Below are positions 33,720 to 43,427 of a DNA stretch of 64,000 nucleotides, piece by piece. A program made the position numbers and the translations under genes. The DNA is taken from contig OY782765.1 of NCBI GenBank assembly GCA_963678275.1, positions 4,340,001 to 4,404,000 on the forward strand, written 5' to 3'. Origin of the DNA: G963677445 sp963678275 (GTDB lineage: Bacteria > Bacteroidota > Ignavibacteria > Ignavibacteriales > Melioribacteraceae). Numbering within the stretch: the stretch's first letter is position 1; every line of letters starts with the position of its first letter. The notes under the pieces are model-generated. The model had not been told where the DNA came from. It saw only the letters and a program-made list of their open reading frames with translations, and made no database searches.

Positions 33720-34202
33720 CTAATCCCCCGAATTAAGAAGATAGTTAACCAAATATCCCGGCAGGTCCTTTTCAAATTTTTCCCACGAGTCTCCCGTTTT
33801 ATATACTGATATCCAGACGCTTATGTAAGTATAAAAAATCGGAAGCTGCTGATAATCCTTTTTAGCGTATACCAGGTCAAGTTTTCCGGCCATTTCATTC
33901 GGATCCAGCCCCGAAGGAAAATACTTCTCCTCATAGGTATTCAGGTATTCTTCCATATTCTCGTAACAAAGATCAACTCTGTCATAATTTGTGGTGTCCA
34001 TTATGGTGGTTGAAATGTTATTGTAGCCATTTTTCTGGCCATCCATAATCGCTCTTACATACCATGATTTTTGAGAGGCATCCAAAGTATTCCAGTATTT
34101 GCCATTTGGCGAACCGTTGGTATAGTGGGAAGGATCATGCGGAGGTTTCGCGCTGATAATAAAAGTCAACGCTAAACAGAACAACAACGTCCTTTTTAGC
34201 AT
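33720..34202 (-). CDS. Exported protein, paralogue of 33252-33716
   Basis: 160 residues with signal peptide MLKRTLLFCLALTFIISAK. Shared block: HYTNGSPNGKYWNTLDASQK then SWYVRAIMDGQ. The rest diverges (YENMEEYLNTYEEKYFPSG, LPIFYTYISVWISVYKTG). AGGAG lies seven bases before the ATG, and it is the first gene of the pair. Confidence 0.64.
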   Translation of the reverse strand: MLKRTLLFCLALTFIISAKPPHDPSHYTNGSPNGKYWNTLDASQKSWYVRAIMDGQKNGYNNISTTIMDTTNYDRVDLCYENMEEYLNTYEEKYFPSGLDPNEMAGKLDLVYAKKDYQQLPIFYTYISVWISVYKTGDSWEKFEKDLPGYLVNYLLNSGD

Positions 34203-35034
34203 ATTATTCTCCTTATTTACATTTAGTTATCTCACTGATCTTTAAGATAAAAAAAATATTCAACAAAAGGAATAAGGCAGATGAAGTAATAATTGATAAT
34301 CGGGAATGGAGAATTGATGCCCGATTGGAAAATTATTACTTTATTATTAACGCTGGATTGCCCGGATTATCGCGGGAAAGTATATCTGAACAGTGATAAA
34401 AGGATTGCGTGATTATAAGCGTTGTTGATTTCGCAATCGGTTTTTCGTTTTCCGGGGGTAAATTCCACGTAAAGCCCTCAAAGAAGAACAGGATTAACAG
34501 GATTGTATAGATAAACAGGATAAGGAATCGGTATCGTTTTTACTCGCTCAGAGAAAATGAACCATCCCAATACAACTATAAACCCGGCCTCTTTTCATTC
34601 CTAATTCCTCATTTTTAATTCCCAATTGTTAACCATTTCCCCCGTCATTGTATGAACCATGATTAAAGGATTTATGGATTACATGATTAAAATCGCTGTA
34701 AGGTTCGCAATCGGTTTTTTATTCTCTCAGGAAAAATGGTCCGCACCAATACAACTAAAAAACCTGCTATCTTTTGGATTCCTAATTCCCAATTCCCAAT
34801 TCCCAATTCCTAATTCCTAATTCCTAATTCCCAATTGTTAACCGTTTCCCCCGCCATTGTCTGAACAATGATTAAAGGATTTAATGATTATCTGATTAAA
34901 AATGGGAATCGTGTTCTGTATCGCTATCGTTTCTTAATATAATTTGATTAGGTCGAAATGCAAAAAACAAAACAATTTCTATTTTTCATTCCAGGGTATT
35001 CAAAAAATTCAACGTAATACTTCTACCATACCCT
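34203..35034. repeat. Gene-free stretch with inverted R4 copies
   Basis: No gene seen. 34440-34640 is a reverse copy of the R4 unit (GAACAGGATTAACAGGATTG, TAAACAGGATAAGGAATCGG, AAACCCGGCCTCTTTTCATT). 34720-34880 is a second, partial one, with a short run of CCAATTCCCAATTCCTAATT tandem words (34780-34840). Confidence 0.7.
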
Positions 35035-35061
35035 GTAGAGACAAGGCATGCCTTGTCTCTG
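35035..35061. repeat. GAGACAAGGCATGCC palindrome
   Basis: AGAGACAAGGCA and TGCCTTGTCTCT form a perfect inverted repeat. Copies are at 49403-49430 and 56339-56366. It lies just after the stop of the C69 peptidase gene and may act as its transcription end. Confidence 0.8.
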
Positions 35062-35097
35062 CAAATGGTTGATAATATTAAAAGAAAATTGTCCGGT

Positions 35098-36705
35098 CTA
35101 AAACTTTTCATCATATTTAGTCCAGAGAAAATCGCCGAGGTCCCAGGCTTTTTTTACAGCCTCGTCAGCATGTTTTACCGAATAATCTGTCAGGAATTTA
35201 ATTGCCTCTTCTCTATCCTTTTTTAGAAGTTCCAGGGCTTTTTTATCGATATCCCGCTGGCTGCCGAATAGTTCTTTCTGCATCGGGTTCCATACATCGT
35301 TGACATCATGGCGCATATCTCCCCATCTCTGGGCGGTCAATGTACTGAGCCGGTTAAAAGCCCACCATGCCGATTTCCCTGAATAACCGGTTTTTCTGCC
35401 GCATACCTTAAATGTTTCGGGAACATCGGTAATAGAACAGTAGAGGGGAGTATAAACCGCGGCGGCCACATTATCCCAGGCATACCATACGACGCCGCCA
35501 ACCTCATCCGGCAGCCAGTCCCTTAGCTGTATTATCGTGGCGTATGTTGTATACCATCTCGCTATAGTGCGCTCACCGAGCCAGTTCCACCCTCCATTTA
35601 TTTTAAATATTTTATTCATATCATAAGGCATAAAAGGATTTGCCAGGGGCGATATTTCATATTCTCCCTCTTTATTGACCCATGTAATATTTTTTACAGG
35701 ATTAAAGGGGGTGCCTTCATAATAATCCTGAAAAATTTGTCTCATTTTTTCCAGGGTTACCAGGGTGTCGGGTTTAACCGAAAAGGGGAAATTTTCACCA
35801 TTCGGATCGAGATTCAGCGATGGAGCCATAATTGAAAGCGCCCGCCATTCCCTTCTTCTGCTCGACATTGATCTTCTTCCGCCGGGATCATAAGCGTAAT
35901 TAAATCTGAAGGGTCCCTCGGCGGGATTCCACCAGCCGCTATCCCGCGCGACCTGGAAAACATTATCCGACGCCATAAAATAATCGGGATTATTCAGATC
36001 AATTTCTCCAATGCGGCTGGCGTTGGCATTTACCGAAACATGCCCGTCCGGCACTCTCCGCGCGGCCCATATTGCACCGGTTTTTCCTTCCCCGCAGCCG
36101 ACAATCTCAAAATGCCACACCTCTTTAGGGTCGGCAAATGTAAAACATTCGCCGCGGTCGGCCCAGCCATATTTTTCAGCGAGCTCTCCCCCCATTTTTA
36201 TCGCCTCTCTCGCTGTAACGCACCTTTCTATGAGAACCCTGCTGAATTCTTCATATTCCCAGAGGCCCTTTTTACTCATCAGTTCTTTTCTTCCCCCGAA
36301 GGTTGATTCACCCATGGCAAATTGTTTTTCATTAATGCACCTTATAATAGTATTGATATAACCATAGGTGTATTCCGCCTCCGGAATTTCCCCGGCGGGC
36401 ACAAATTTATTAAGGGGCATGGCGGCGGAGCTGTCAATTTCTTTTTTGTGTATTGTTTTCATCGCGCCGGCGGGATGTTTTTGGGCCGGAACGATGGTAG
36501 TCGTTGTGGGATCTTTATGCCCGTCCATAGTATGTGAAGTCATAACCGAGCCGTCGAATGACGCGAGTCTGCCAACTGTTACGGTTGTGCATGCGTCAAA
36601 GATTTCTTCAGGCTCCTCCTCTCCTTCTACTGAATATTTTATAAAACCAAATGAAATAACAGAGAGCAATAAAAATATTATTAAGGCGCTTTTTGAAACA
36701 GGCAT
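35098..36705 (-). CDS. C69-family dipeptidase
   Basis: 535 residues. An N-terminal signal anchor (about 6-22) is followed by the mature start DACTTVTVGRLASFDGSVMT, in which C39 is the expected N-terminal nucleophile after processing (Ntn hydrolase). Further family phrases are GESTFGGRKEL, ARRVPDGHVSVNANASRIGE and SRRREWRALSIMAPSL. C69 peptidases cleave dipeptides. A GGGAG box precedes the ATG by six bases. It stands alone on the minus strand. Confidence 0.9.
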   Translation of the reverse strand: MPVSKSALIIFLLLSVISFGFIKYSVEGEEEPEEIFDACTTVTVGRLASFDGSVMTSHTMDGHKDPTTTTIVPAQKHPAGAMKTIHKKEIDSSAAMPLNKFVPAGEIPEAEYTYGYINTIIRCINEKQFAMGESTFGGRKELMSKKGLWEYEEFSRVLIERCVTAREAIKMGGELAEKYGWADRGECFTFADPKEVWHFEIVGCGEGKTGAIWAARRVPDGHVSVNANASRIGEIDLNNPDYFMASDNVFQVARDSGWWNPAEGPFRFNYAYDPGGRRSMSSRRREWRALSIMAPSLNLDPNGENFPFSVKPDTLVTLEKMRQIFQDYYEGTPFNPVKNITWVNKEGEYEISPLANPFMPYDMNKIFKINGGWNWLGERTIARWYTTYATIIQLRDWLPDEVGGVVWYAWDNVAAAVYTPLYCSITDVPETFKVCGRKTGYSGKSAWWAFNRLSTLTAQRWGDMRHDVNDVWNPMQKELFGSQRDIDKKALELLKKDREEAIKFLTDYSVKHADEAVKKAWDLGDFLWTKYDEKF

Positions 36706-36960
36706 TCAAATCTCCCGGATTTAACGTATTATCAAAGGTCGATAAAAATACTCATAATCTTAATAAAATAAAATGGGAAAAGGAATTATCATGTGTAATA
36801 TTACTTTTATTTAAGTAACGGAAGTCTTTGCTTTTTCTAATTTAAGAGAAAATAAACACAAGATATCTTTTTTTCTTATCTGCAAAACACAGGAGGTAAA
36901 ATCTGCCTGAGAATAGGGGAAACAGGATCAAGTGTTAAACGGGCGGGGATTCCGGAGAAA

Positions 36961-36995
36961 AAAAAGCCCTGTTCATGAACAAGGCTTTAAAAAAT
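36961..36995 (-). terminator. Terminator after the GT39-like gene
   Basis: AAAGCCCTGTTCATGAACA and the facing AAGGCTTT form a stem flanked by A-runs on the left and T/A on the right, so on the minus strand a T-run follows. It lies 26 bases after the stop at 37021. Confidence 0.75.
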
Positions 36996-37020
36996 ATACT
37001 ATTCAGAAAACTACACCGGT

Positions 37021-38754
37021 TTATTTAACCGCTTCTATGGAATCTACCGAAGCTGTAAACTCGTAAATAACAATTTTATTCTCATTATTATCAGAAATAA
37101 ATGATTTAATTTCCCGGAGGCTTTTTTTATACTCATTAATATCTGTGATTGTATTTAATCCTTCCTTTACATAATAACGCCTGTCAAACGAGGAACAAAT
37201 AAGATAGTCGGGATTAGCGGAGGACAGCTCCCCGAAGGGAATAATTTTAATATCATCTTTCATTGATTCAAACGATTTTCCTCTTCCGCCCGATCTTTTT
37301 ACGATGTAGTTTACCAGTTTATAATTAAAAGTCTCTGTTTTATTCAGGTAAGTTGTTTTAATATTGTCCGAAAGCTTTTTGCTTATCATTTGTTCGGAAA
37401 TTGAAGAATAAAACTCTTTTGAGAATCTGTTGGAATCATCCAGCGGGGGCGCGTTGGAAGTTTTTCCGATAGCGATAACAGACCCGGCCTGAATATTGTT
37501 ATTTATCCACCGGCTTGCTTCGAGTCGAATATCAGGATTATTAAAATATTTAATTGAATAAGTTATCACATTATTAAAAGGCAATAACAGGAGAATAATC
37601 AGAATAGCAATCGCGGTGATTTGCTGTTTCAAATTTAGCCTGATTCTGAAATCTTCAAGCATGCCTCCGGTAAAAACAAACAGAGCGGGAAAAACAGGGA
37701 GAAGATAATGAAGCGAGTGTTTTTCATATTTTCCTATCAGAATAAAACTGATTATAAAAAAAGCTGTAAATAATAAAGTTTTTTTCTCCGGTTTTATACT
37801 GCCGGAAACTAATGGAACAATTGACAATATGAGTAAAATGCCAATTAAGTGTTCTTTTATTACCAATTCGGAAAATATCCACAGGTATGGAATATTAGAA
37901 AGCCAGAATTCCGATACTGTTTTTTCAGCATTTAACCTGCCAACCTCCCATAAAAGTCCTTCCAGGTTTGAGCTTATATCAAGCAGCCAGTAAGGACTTC
38001 CGATAATAAATCCCGCAATGATGAACAGAATATAATAATATAGATTTTTTGAAGTTAAAAACAGCTTTAACCTGCTCCGGGAAAAAACAGAATATTCATT
38101 TGTTATCTTTAAATAAATAGCGGAAAGTCCCACAAGCAGAAAGGGACCAACATTATATTTGGTTGAAATTCCAAGTCCGCAGAAAAGACCCGCGAGTATT
38201 ACAAAGGAAGTTTTATTATCTCTGAAATATAGCAGCAGATAAAGAAGAGATATAACAATAAGCAAAGTAAATAAGCCCGCCGGAAGAGCCCATACCGAGC
38301 GCCTCAGAACCACAGTTGAAAAAGTAAAGATTAAGGCGGCGAAAAGACCGGCATATCGGTTTTTATATATTCTGCCGCAATGATAAATAATGATCAAAGA
38401 AGCCATTGAAAAAAGCAGTGACATAATTCTTCCGGTCATGTGAAAATAACCGGGGTGAATAAGATATCCGGCGGCAAAATCGTTGACTCCCGATAAAGAA
38501 GTGAAGATTTTTTGGATAATAAATAAAACCCCGACTCCCCCGGTAATAACATAAGAATAGAACGCGGGATACCATGTTATTATCGGTTTTATTGAGCCGG
38601 TCGCTCCATAATTAAGGGCGGCGCCGATAAAGTCATTTTCATCCGGATTGCCGAAAGCATAGGGCATGCCATAAAAAATTACCGGAAGATGAAGCGCGAC
38701 TTTCAATAATAATAAAGCTGATAAAGAATAAAATACAATCTTTTTTTCATCCAT
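37021..38754 (-). CDS. Glycosyltransferase family 39-like (GT-C) membrane protein
   Basis: 577 residues with about 11-12 membrane helices in the first 420 residues, then a soluble C-terminal domain. The first loop has YAFGNPDENDFIGAALNYG, with acidic residues where GT-C enzymes bind metal and lipid-phosphate sugar. YAGLFAALIFTFSTVVLRRS and GLFCGLGISTKYN resemble the PMT/GT39 core. It should transfer a sugar from a polyprenyl-phosphate donor at the outer face of the membrane. Its start overlaps the stop of the GtrB-like gene by one base, and that gene would make the donor. Confidence 0.82.
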   Translation of the reverse strand: MDEKKIVFYSLSALLLLKVALHLPVIFYGMPYAFGNPDENDFIGAALNYGATGSIKPIITWYPAFYSYVITGGVGVLFIIQKIFTSLSGVNDFAAGYLIHPGYFHMTGRIMSLLFSMASLIIIYHCGRIYKNRYAGLFAALIFTFSTVVLRRSVWALPAGLFTLLIVISLLYLLLYFRDNKTSFVILAGLFCGLGISTKYNVGPFLLVGLSAIYLKITNEYSVFSRSRLKLFLTSKNLYYYILFIIAGFIIGSPYWLLDISSNLEGLLWEVGRLNAEKTVSEFWLSNIPYLWIFSELVIKEHLIGILLILSIVPLVSGSIKPEKKTLLFTAFFIISFILIGKYEKHSLHYLLPVFPALFVFTGGMLEDFRIRLNLKQQITAIAILIILLLLPFNNVITYSIKYFNNPDIRLEASRWINNNIQAGSVIAIGKTSNAPPLDDSNRFSKEFYSSISEQMISKKLSDNIKTTYLNKTETFNYKLVNYIVKRSGGRGKSFESMKDDIKIIPFGELSSANPDYLICSSFDRRYYVKEGLNTITDINEYKKSLREIKSFISDNNENKIVIYEFTASVDSIEAVK

Positions 38755-39701
38755 CAGTTGTTATCCCCCTTATTAAAATTTACCTCCTCTTTAACGAGAT
38801 AAATAGGCCTCGACTTGGTCTCATCATAAATCCGGCCGATATATTCGCCGATAATGCCGAGGGTAAATAGCTGAACGCCCCCGAGAAAGAGAACCGAAAT
38901 AAATACCGATGTCCATCCCTTTATTGTGTTTTCCCCGAGAAAGAATTTTGAATAAAGTCCCCAAAGTATCATTAGAAGTCCGATAGCTGACGCGGTCAGT
39001 CCAATTACAGTTGCGATTTTCAGAGGGCGGTCGGAAAAAGAAAATATCGCGTTATTGGCAAATCTTATCATTTTGGAAAGGGGATATTTTGTTTCCCCTG
39101 AAAGCCTTTCATCGCGTTCATAAAAAACCGGGGTCTGGTTGAAACCCACCCAGTTCACAAGTCCCCTCATAAATCGGTTTTTTTCTTTTAATTTTTTCAG
39201 GGCTTCCACTACACTCCTGTCAACAAGCCTGAAATCACCGGCGTCGAGGGGCATATCCGATTTTGTGAAATAATGGAAGAAACGATAGAAGATTGAGGCT
39301 GTAAGTTTTTTAAAAACTGTTTCTCCCTTTCTTTTGGTCCTCTGAGCGTAAACTACCTGGTAATTTTCTTTCCATTTTTTTATCATTTCCCCTATCAGCT
39401 CAGGGGGATCCTGAAGATCGCCATCGATAATTGCAACAGCGTCTCCCGCCGCGTAATCAAGTCCGGCAGTAATAGCGGATTGATGTCCGAAATTCCTGGA
39501 AAAGCTTATAACTTTGATCCTATTATCATTGGCGCTTAATTCTTTCAGGATTTCGAGAGTATTATCAGCGCTGCCATCATCAACAAATATAATTTCATAA
39601 TCTTCGGGGATATCGCTGAATACTCCGGTTGCTCTCTTATGGAAAACTCTTATATTGGTTTCCTCATTTAAAACAGGTACAACAACTGAAATAACAGTCA
39701 T
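38754..39701 (-). CDS. GtrB/DPM1-like polyprenyl-phosphate glycosyltransferase (GT2)
   Basis: 315 residues. GT-A domain: SVVVPVLNEETNI, IIFVDDGSADNT, AIIDGDLQDPPELI (DxD-type) and MPLDAGDFRLVDRSV, then an amphipathic segment and two C-terminal membrane helices (about 230-252 and 265-290). This is the layout of GtrB, which loads a sugar onto undecaprenyl phosphate. AGGAGG precedes the ATG. It forms a two-gene unit with the GT39-like gene. Confidence 0.93.
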   Translation of the reverse strand: MTVISVVVPVLNEETNIRVFHKRATGVFSDIPEDYEIIFVDDGSADNTLEILKELSANDNRIKVISFSRNFGHQSAITAGLDYAAGDAVAIIDGDLQDPPELIGEMIKKWKENYQVVYAQRTKRKGETVFKKLTASIFYRFFHYFTKSDMPLDAGDFRLVDRSVVEALKKLKEKNRFMRGLVNWVGFNQTPVFYERDERLSGETKYPLSKMIRFANNAIFSFSDRPLKIATVIGLTASAIGLLMILWGLYSKFFLGENTIKGWTSVFISVLFLGGVQLFTLGIIGEYIGRIYDETKSRPIYLVKEEVNFNKGDNN

Positions 39702-40247
39702 ATTATCATTCCTCCTGATAAATATAACAAGTCACTATTATGATTATCATTGTAATTATTAATACTATTATAGTTAGTTATAACATAATTGATATAATTT
39801 ATTTCTAAGGTCAAATAAGTTATTGCAACTATAATATCCCAGCGTTATACAAACATATTATTTCTTTTATTTTAAATCAAGAGAAAATTTAAGGGACAAA
39901 AGTAAACAATAGATTCAGAACTCCTTACCTCTCGCAGAATGAAATCGCGGAAATTTATCGCGAATTATCATATCCCAAGCTCTCATTATAAACAGTATTT
40001 CTCATTCAAGGAGCAAAAAATAAAAAAGATGTTCTATTTTAAAGGATGAAAAGTTGTCTCTGTCGTCCCTGACGGGACTTTTTGTGATAGTATGTCGCCT
40101 ATTTACCCCACAATGAATTGCGGGGCTATTTTCTGCTGTTCCTGGCGGGACTTTTTCCCAGACTTCAATCCCGCGATTTTATTTTGCGAATGAATCCATG
40201 TAAGTTATTGTTTTTTATTACCGGGATAAGAAATTCTGAATTTTCCA
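39702..40247. repeat. Gene-free stretch with shared repeats
   Basis: AT-rich upstream region of the glycosyltransferase pair, then repeats: 39905-39960 (reverse match to 6020-6070), 40050-40160 (CCCTGACGGGACTTTTT, ACCCCACAATGAATTGCGGG, TTCCTGGCGGGACTTTTT) and 40165-40215 (reverse match to 5535-5580). No gene seen. Confidence 0.6.
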
Positions 40248-40416
40248 TTGTCTGTGGAGATAAGCCTTACGGATGGAAACACCTATTCGGAGATGGAAAT
40301 TGAACCGGCTATATTATCGGGTAACAGATTCGGGCTTATTGATAATAAAACCCGGGTTGAATTACTGCCTGATGAAAAGGTATATACAATAACAGTTTTC
40401 ACCAGCGCCGATAAGT
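40248..40416 (+). pseudogene. C-terminal relic of an unknown protein
   Basis: A frame without a start codon reads VEISLTDGNTYSEMEIEPAI, then RFGLIDNKTRVELLPDEKVY and TITVFTSADK-stop. It looks like a beta-rich C-terminal domain. Repeats lie directly upstream, so it is taken as the 3' end of a gene whose front has been lost. No family recognised. Confidence 0.45.
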
Positions 40417-40467
40417 GAGAGCGCGAACAGGTGAAATCAGAGTCAGTTAAAAAAATAATTCCTTTCG

Positions 40468-40502
40468 CTGCCGGACCTTATCAGATCCGGCAGTGAATTT
40501 TT
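40468..40502 (-). terminator. Hairpin terminator after the AraC gene
   Basis: CTGCCGGA and TCCGGCAG form an 8-bp perfect stem, with T-rich DNA on both sides (TGAATTTTT on the plus side). It is 30 bases past the end of the AraC-type gene. Confidence 0.6.
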
Positions 40503-40523
40503 ATAAATCTTTAAGCCCGGTTC

Positions 40524-41414
40524 TCAGTTCATGATCTGGTTCATAAATTCTTTCGGGCTCATGCCTGTTTCCTTTCTGAAGAGACGGGAAAAATAAGGAG
40601 GATTATCAAAACCAAGTTTATATGCTATTTCCGCTATACTCTGACCGCCCGAAACAAGCATGTTTTTTGCCAGGGAAATTACATGCAAATGAATTAATTC
40701 CAGAGCCGTTTTGCCTGTTTCCTGTTTCAGAAGATCGCTAAGGTATTTTGAAGATATATTGAGCCGGGAAGCCATATAATTTACTGTCGGCAATTTTTTT
40801 TCTTTTTCTTCATCATTCTCAAAATAAGTGTTGAGCTCTTCGTTAAATTTTGTTACTGTTACACCGGAAATTGGTTTGCGGTCAATAAACTGCCTTTTAT
40901 AAAAACGCTGCGCGTATTTTAACAATGAATCAAGATGAGAGAGAATAATTGATTTGCTGAATTCGTCGGGATTATTGGCGTACTCGGTTTCAATTTTGTG
41001 ATAAAGGGACCACATAATTTCTTTTTCACGGGGGGAAAGATGGAGAGCTTCATTTATTTCATAATCAAAAAAGCTGTACTTTTTTATTTCAGAATATAGC
41101 GGATGCCCCATGAGATAATCTTCATCGATGTATAAAGTAAACCCGTTTTCTTTAATGACAACATCATGGATAGTCAGTTTTTGATTTGGTTTAAAGAAAT
41201 ACATAAATCCCTTGTCGCTGTCATATTTTGTTTTACCATACCAGAATTCACCACTTTCCAGCTTCTTGAAACAAATCACATAAAAATCATAAGAAACTTC
41301 CTTGTTCCTTAAAGCCTGGCTGCAACTGTTAAACTGTATCATTCCCAGCAGCGGATTTTCAGGAGCAGGACGTCCTTCAAACTCAAATAAATCGCCGATT
41401 GTCTTAAAATGCAC
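40524..41414 (-). CDS. AraC-family transcriptional regulator
   Basis: 296 residues from a GTG with GGAGG six bases upstream. The N-terminal ~170 residues form a cupin-like sensor (FEFEGRPAPENPLLGMIQF). The C-terminal ~100 residues hold both HTH units: YMASRLNISSKYLSDLLKQE with GKTALELI, then SIAEIAYKLGFDNPPYFSRL with FRKETGMSPKEF. Position and partner set suggest it controls the neighbouring minus-strand cluster (YqhD-like dehydrogenase and others), as YqhC does for yqhD in E. coli. That link is inference. Confidence 0.9.
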   Translation of the reverse strand: MHFKTIGDLFEFEGRPAPENPLLGMIQFNSCSQALRNKEVSYDFYVICFKKLESGEFWYGKTKYDSDKGFMYFFKPNQKLTIHDVVIKENGFTLYIDEDYLMGHPLYSEIKKYSFFDYEINEALHLSPREKEIMWSLYHKIETEYANNPDEFSKSIILSHLDSLLKYAQRFYKRQFIDRKPISGVTVTKFNEELNTYFENDEEKEKKLPTVNYMASRLNISSKYLSDLLKQETGKTALELIHLHVISLAKNMLVSGGQSIAEIAYKLGFDNPPYFSRLFRKETGMSPKEFMNQIMN

Positions 41415-41449
41415 TTTAATCCTCCAAATCAAAAATTCTCATGTTGTAT

Positions 41450-41750
41450 TAATAAACTGGCAGAGCCAGTGAAAAAATAATTCTGTCGTCCCTGGCGGGA
41501 CTTATTGACTTCTGTTTTCTTTTATCCCTGCCGGGATTCTTTTTAATTCAGAATATTTTTAACTATATCAATCCGATTTGAAAAGTCCCGTCAGGGATCC
41601 GCCGCGTCGGACAGGCTTTCAGATAATAGTCCCACAATTTATTGTGGGGTAATAAGTTAAGAAGATGATCATTAGTACCCGGCAGGGACGACAGATGATT
41701 CCATAATATAAATACCTTGCCATTTTGCGCAGGATTTAACCACTAACTGA
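41450..41750. repeat. Repeat-filled gap
   Basis: AACTGGCAGAGCCAGT hairpin; CCCTGGCGGGACTTATT and CCCTGCCGGGATTC pieces; their reverse forms AAAAGTCCCGTCAGGGATC and AGTCCCACAATTTATTGTGG; and an R1 end at 41717-41752 (TTGCCATTTTGCGCAGGATT). The two 'CCCTGACGGGACTTTT' pieces here face each other and may form a large hairpin. Confidence 0.65.
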
Positions 41751-41754
41751 ATAA

Positions 41755-42228
41755 TCACAACCTTACAAGTTCCATTCTTACTTTTAACGTATCATGCTTT
41801 TTCAGGATTTCGACACCATCGCTGATATGTCCGATTTTTATAAGACCTTCAGCGTATCCGAAATCTTTATAAAATATTGCCAGGTTACCCCAGGGGGCGT
41901 ACAAGGTTATATCTCCAATAGAAGGATCAAAACCTGAAGGCGCCTCTTCCCGGGATAATTTTTTTGGCAGATAGCTGATTTTTTCTGTTCCCGCGTAATC
42001 TTTAAGTTCTAAATCCAAAGGGAGAAGAGAGACAAAATCTCTCGCTGTCGGATTATTTTCCAAAACCGCGGTCAGAGTAGTATCGCCGAATATTATATTT
42101 ATCTTATTTACTTCCGAATCATTCATAATGTTTCCTTCAACTATTTGCTGATCCCCGCAATAAAGAATCGCGAAAGAAAAGAAAGTAAGAATAACCAGGT
42201 ATTTGGTTTTTACGGTCATATACTTCAT
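41755..42228 (-). CDS. Cyclophilin-like fold lipoprotein
   Basis: 157 residues. An N-terminal hydrophobic segment ends in FAILYCGDQQ, a possible lipobox Cys. The body, TTLTAVLENNPTARDFVSLL, LDLELKDYAGTEKISYLPKK, LYAPWGNLAIFYKDFG and GLIKIGHISDGVEILKK, is the small bacterial cyclophilin-like fold (no proline isomerase active site expected). It is the last gene of the cluster, 21 bases after the dehydrogenase. Homologues often travel with YqhD-type and AKR/SDR enzymes. Confidence 0.85.
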   Translation of the reverse strand: MKYMTVKTKYLVILTFFSFAILYCGDQQIVEGNIMNDSEVNKINIIFGDTTLTAVLENNPTARDFVSLLPLDLELKDYAGTEKISYLPKKLSREEAPSGFDPSIGDITLYAPWGNLAIFYKDFGYAEGLIKIGHISDGVEILKKHDTLKVRMELVRL

Positions 42229-42249
42229 CAGACAGATTCCCGGTTTATT

Positions 42250-43398
42250 TTACCTGGCGTTTTCCAGAACGGTGGTTATCATTTCTTTTGTATATAATTT
42301 GTCCGCTCCCCACATCCTGGCGATCGGCAATAATTTATTAACGATATAGGGGATATCTTTTTCAGGGATATTACCTTCCGAAAGTGTGACCGGTGTTCCA
42401 ATTTTTTTATACCATTTAATCAGCGCCTCAATACCGTTATCAATGCCTTCAACATTAAAAACTTTTTTCGCGAATCTTTCAAATCTCGCGGGCTGATTAT
42501 TCTTCTGCCATTTCATCCATGCGGGAACAATTATGGATAACCCGGCCCCGTGGGCAATATTGTATTCTGCCGATAAAGTATGTTCGATAAAATGAGTGTC
42601 AAACCTGTTGTTTTCCACTCCGCAGAATGTTGTGAAGTTTAACGCCTGTGTAGCCGCCCACGCGAATTCACCACGGGCTTCATAATTGTCAGGGTCTTCA
42701 AGTAATATTTCGGTAGTGCGTATAACTGTGTTCAGGATATTTTCTGTATGTCCCAGGATAAATTCAGGCGCGTAATCGGCCGAAAAATACATATCAAGGC
42801 TGTGAGCAAAAATATCGGCAGCCGAATAAACAAGATATTCTTTTGTTACGGTAGCCTGTAACTCGGGATTTATAACCGAAACAGTCGGGAAGGTAGCCGG
42901 TCCGCCGAGGCTGAATTTTTCTTTTGTTTCTTCTTTCGTAACAACGGCATAATTATTCATCTCGCTTCCGGTTGCCGCTAAAGTCATAATATCAAAAATC
43001 TTCAGCGCTTTATTGGCAAAGGCTTTATATGTAAAGAAATCCCAGACATCGCCATCATAAACAGCGCCGGCCGCGATAGCTTTTGAGGAATCGAGCACGG
43101 AACCTCCGCCAACTGCCAATATAGCTTCAACCTTTGTTTCTTTTGCCAGTTTAACACCTTCATAAACCTTGCTAAGAACCGGGTTGCTTACAACACCGCC
43201 GAGCTGTTCATAGCTGATTCTATTATCGCTTAAGGATTTTGTTACTCTCTCAAATAAGCCATTCTTTTTTATCCTTTCCGAACCATAAACAATCAATACT
43301 TTTGAAACGCCATATTCAGAAATATATTGTCCTATATTGTTTTCTTTTCCTTTTCCGAATTCAATTCGCGCGGGATTGTAATATGTGAAATCTTTCAT
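42250..43398 (-). CDS. Iron-containing alcohol dehydrogenase, YqhD/Bdh-like
   Basis: 382 residues. It has VGGGSVLDSSKAIAAGA (NAD(P)-binding), TLAATGSEMNNYAVV, and metal ligands in SAADIFAHSLDMYF and FIEHTLSAEYNIAHGAGLSI. The order and spacing are those of the YqhD/butanol dehydrogenase branch, NADPH-dependent reductases of aldehydes. AAGGA precedes the ATG. It lies in the minus-strand cluster between an alpha/beta hydrolase and a cyclophilin-like gene, with an AraC regulator nearby. Confidence 0.92.
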   Translation of the reverse strand: MKDFTYYNPARIEFGKGKENNIGQYISEYGVSKVLIVYGSERIKKNGLFERVTKSLSDNRISYEQLGGVVSNPVLSKVYEGVKLAKETKVEAILAVGGGSVLDSSKAIAAGAVYDGDVWDFFTYKAFANKALKIFDIMTLAATGSEMNNYAVVTKEETKEKFSLGGPATFPTVSVINPELQATVTKEYLVYSAADIFAHSLDMYFSADYAPEFILGHTENILNTVIRTTEILLEDPDNYEARGEFAWAATQALNFTTFCGVENNRFDTHFIEHTLSAEYNIAHGAGLSIIVPAWMKWQKNNQPARFERFAKKVFNVEGIDNGIEALIKWYKKIGTPVTLSEGNIPEKDIPYIVNKLLPIARMWGADKLYTKEMITTVLENAR

Positions 43399-43427
43399 CG
43401 TAATATTCCTTTAAGTTATTTATCTGG

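Noticed and set aside
36011..36724. Plus-strand frames of 71-118 codons
   Set aside because: They are antisense to the C69 dipeptidase, whose frame shows clear catalytic and signal-peptide features.
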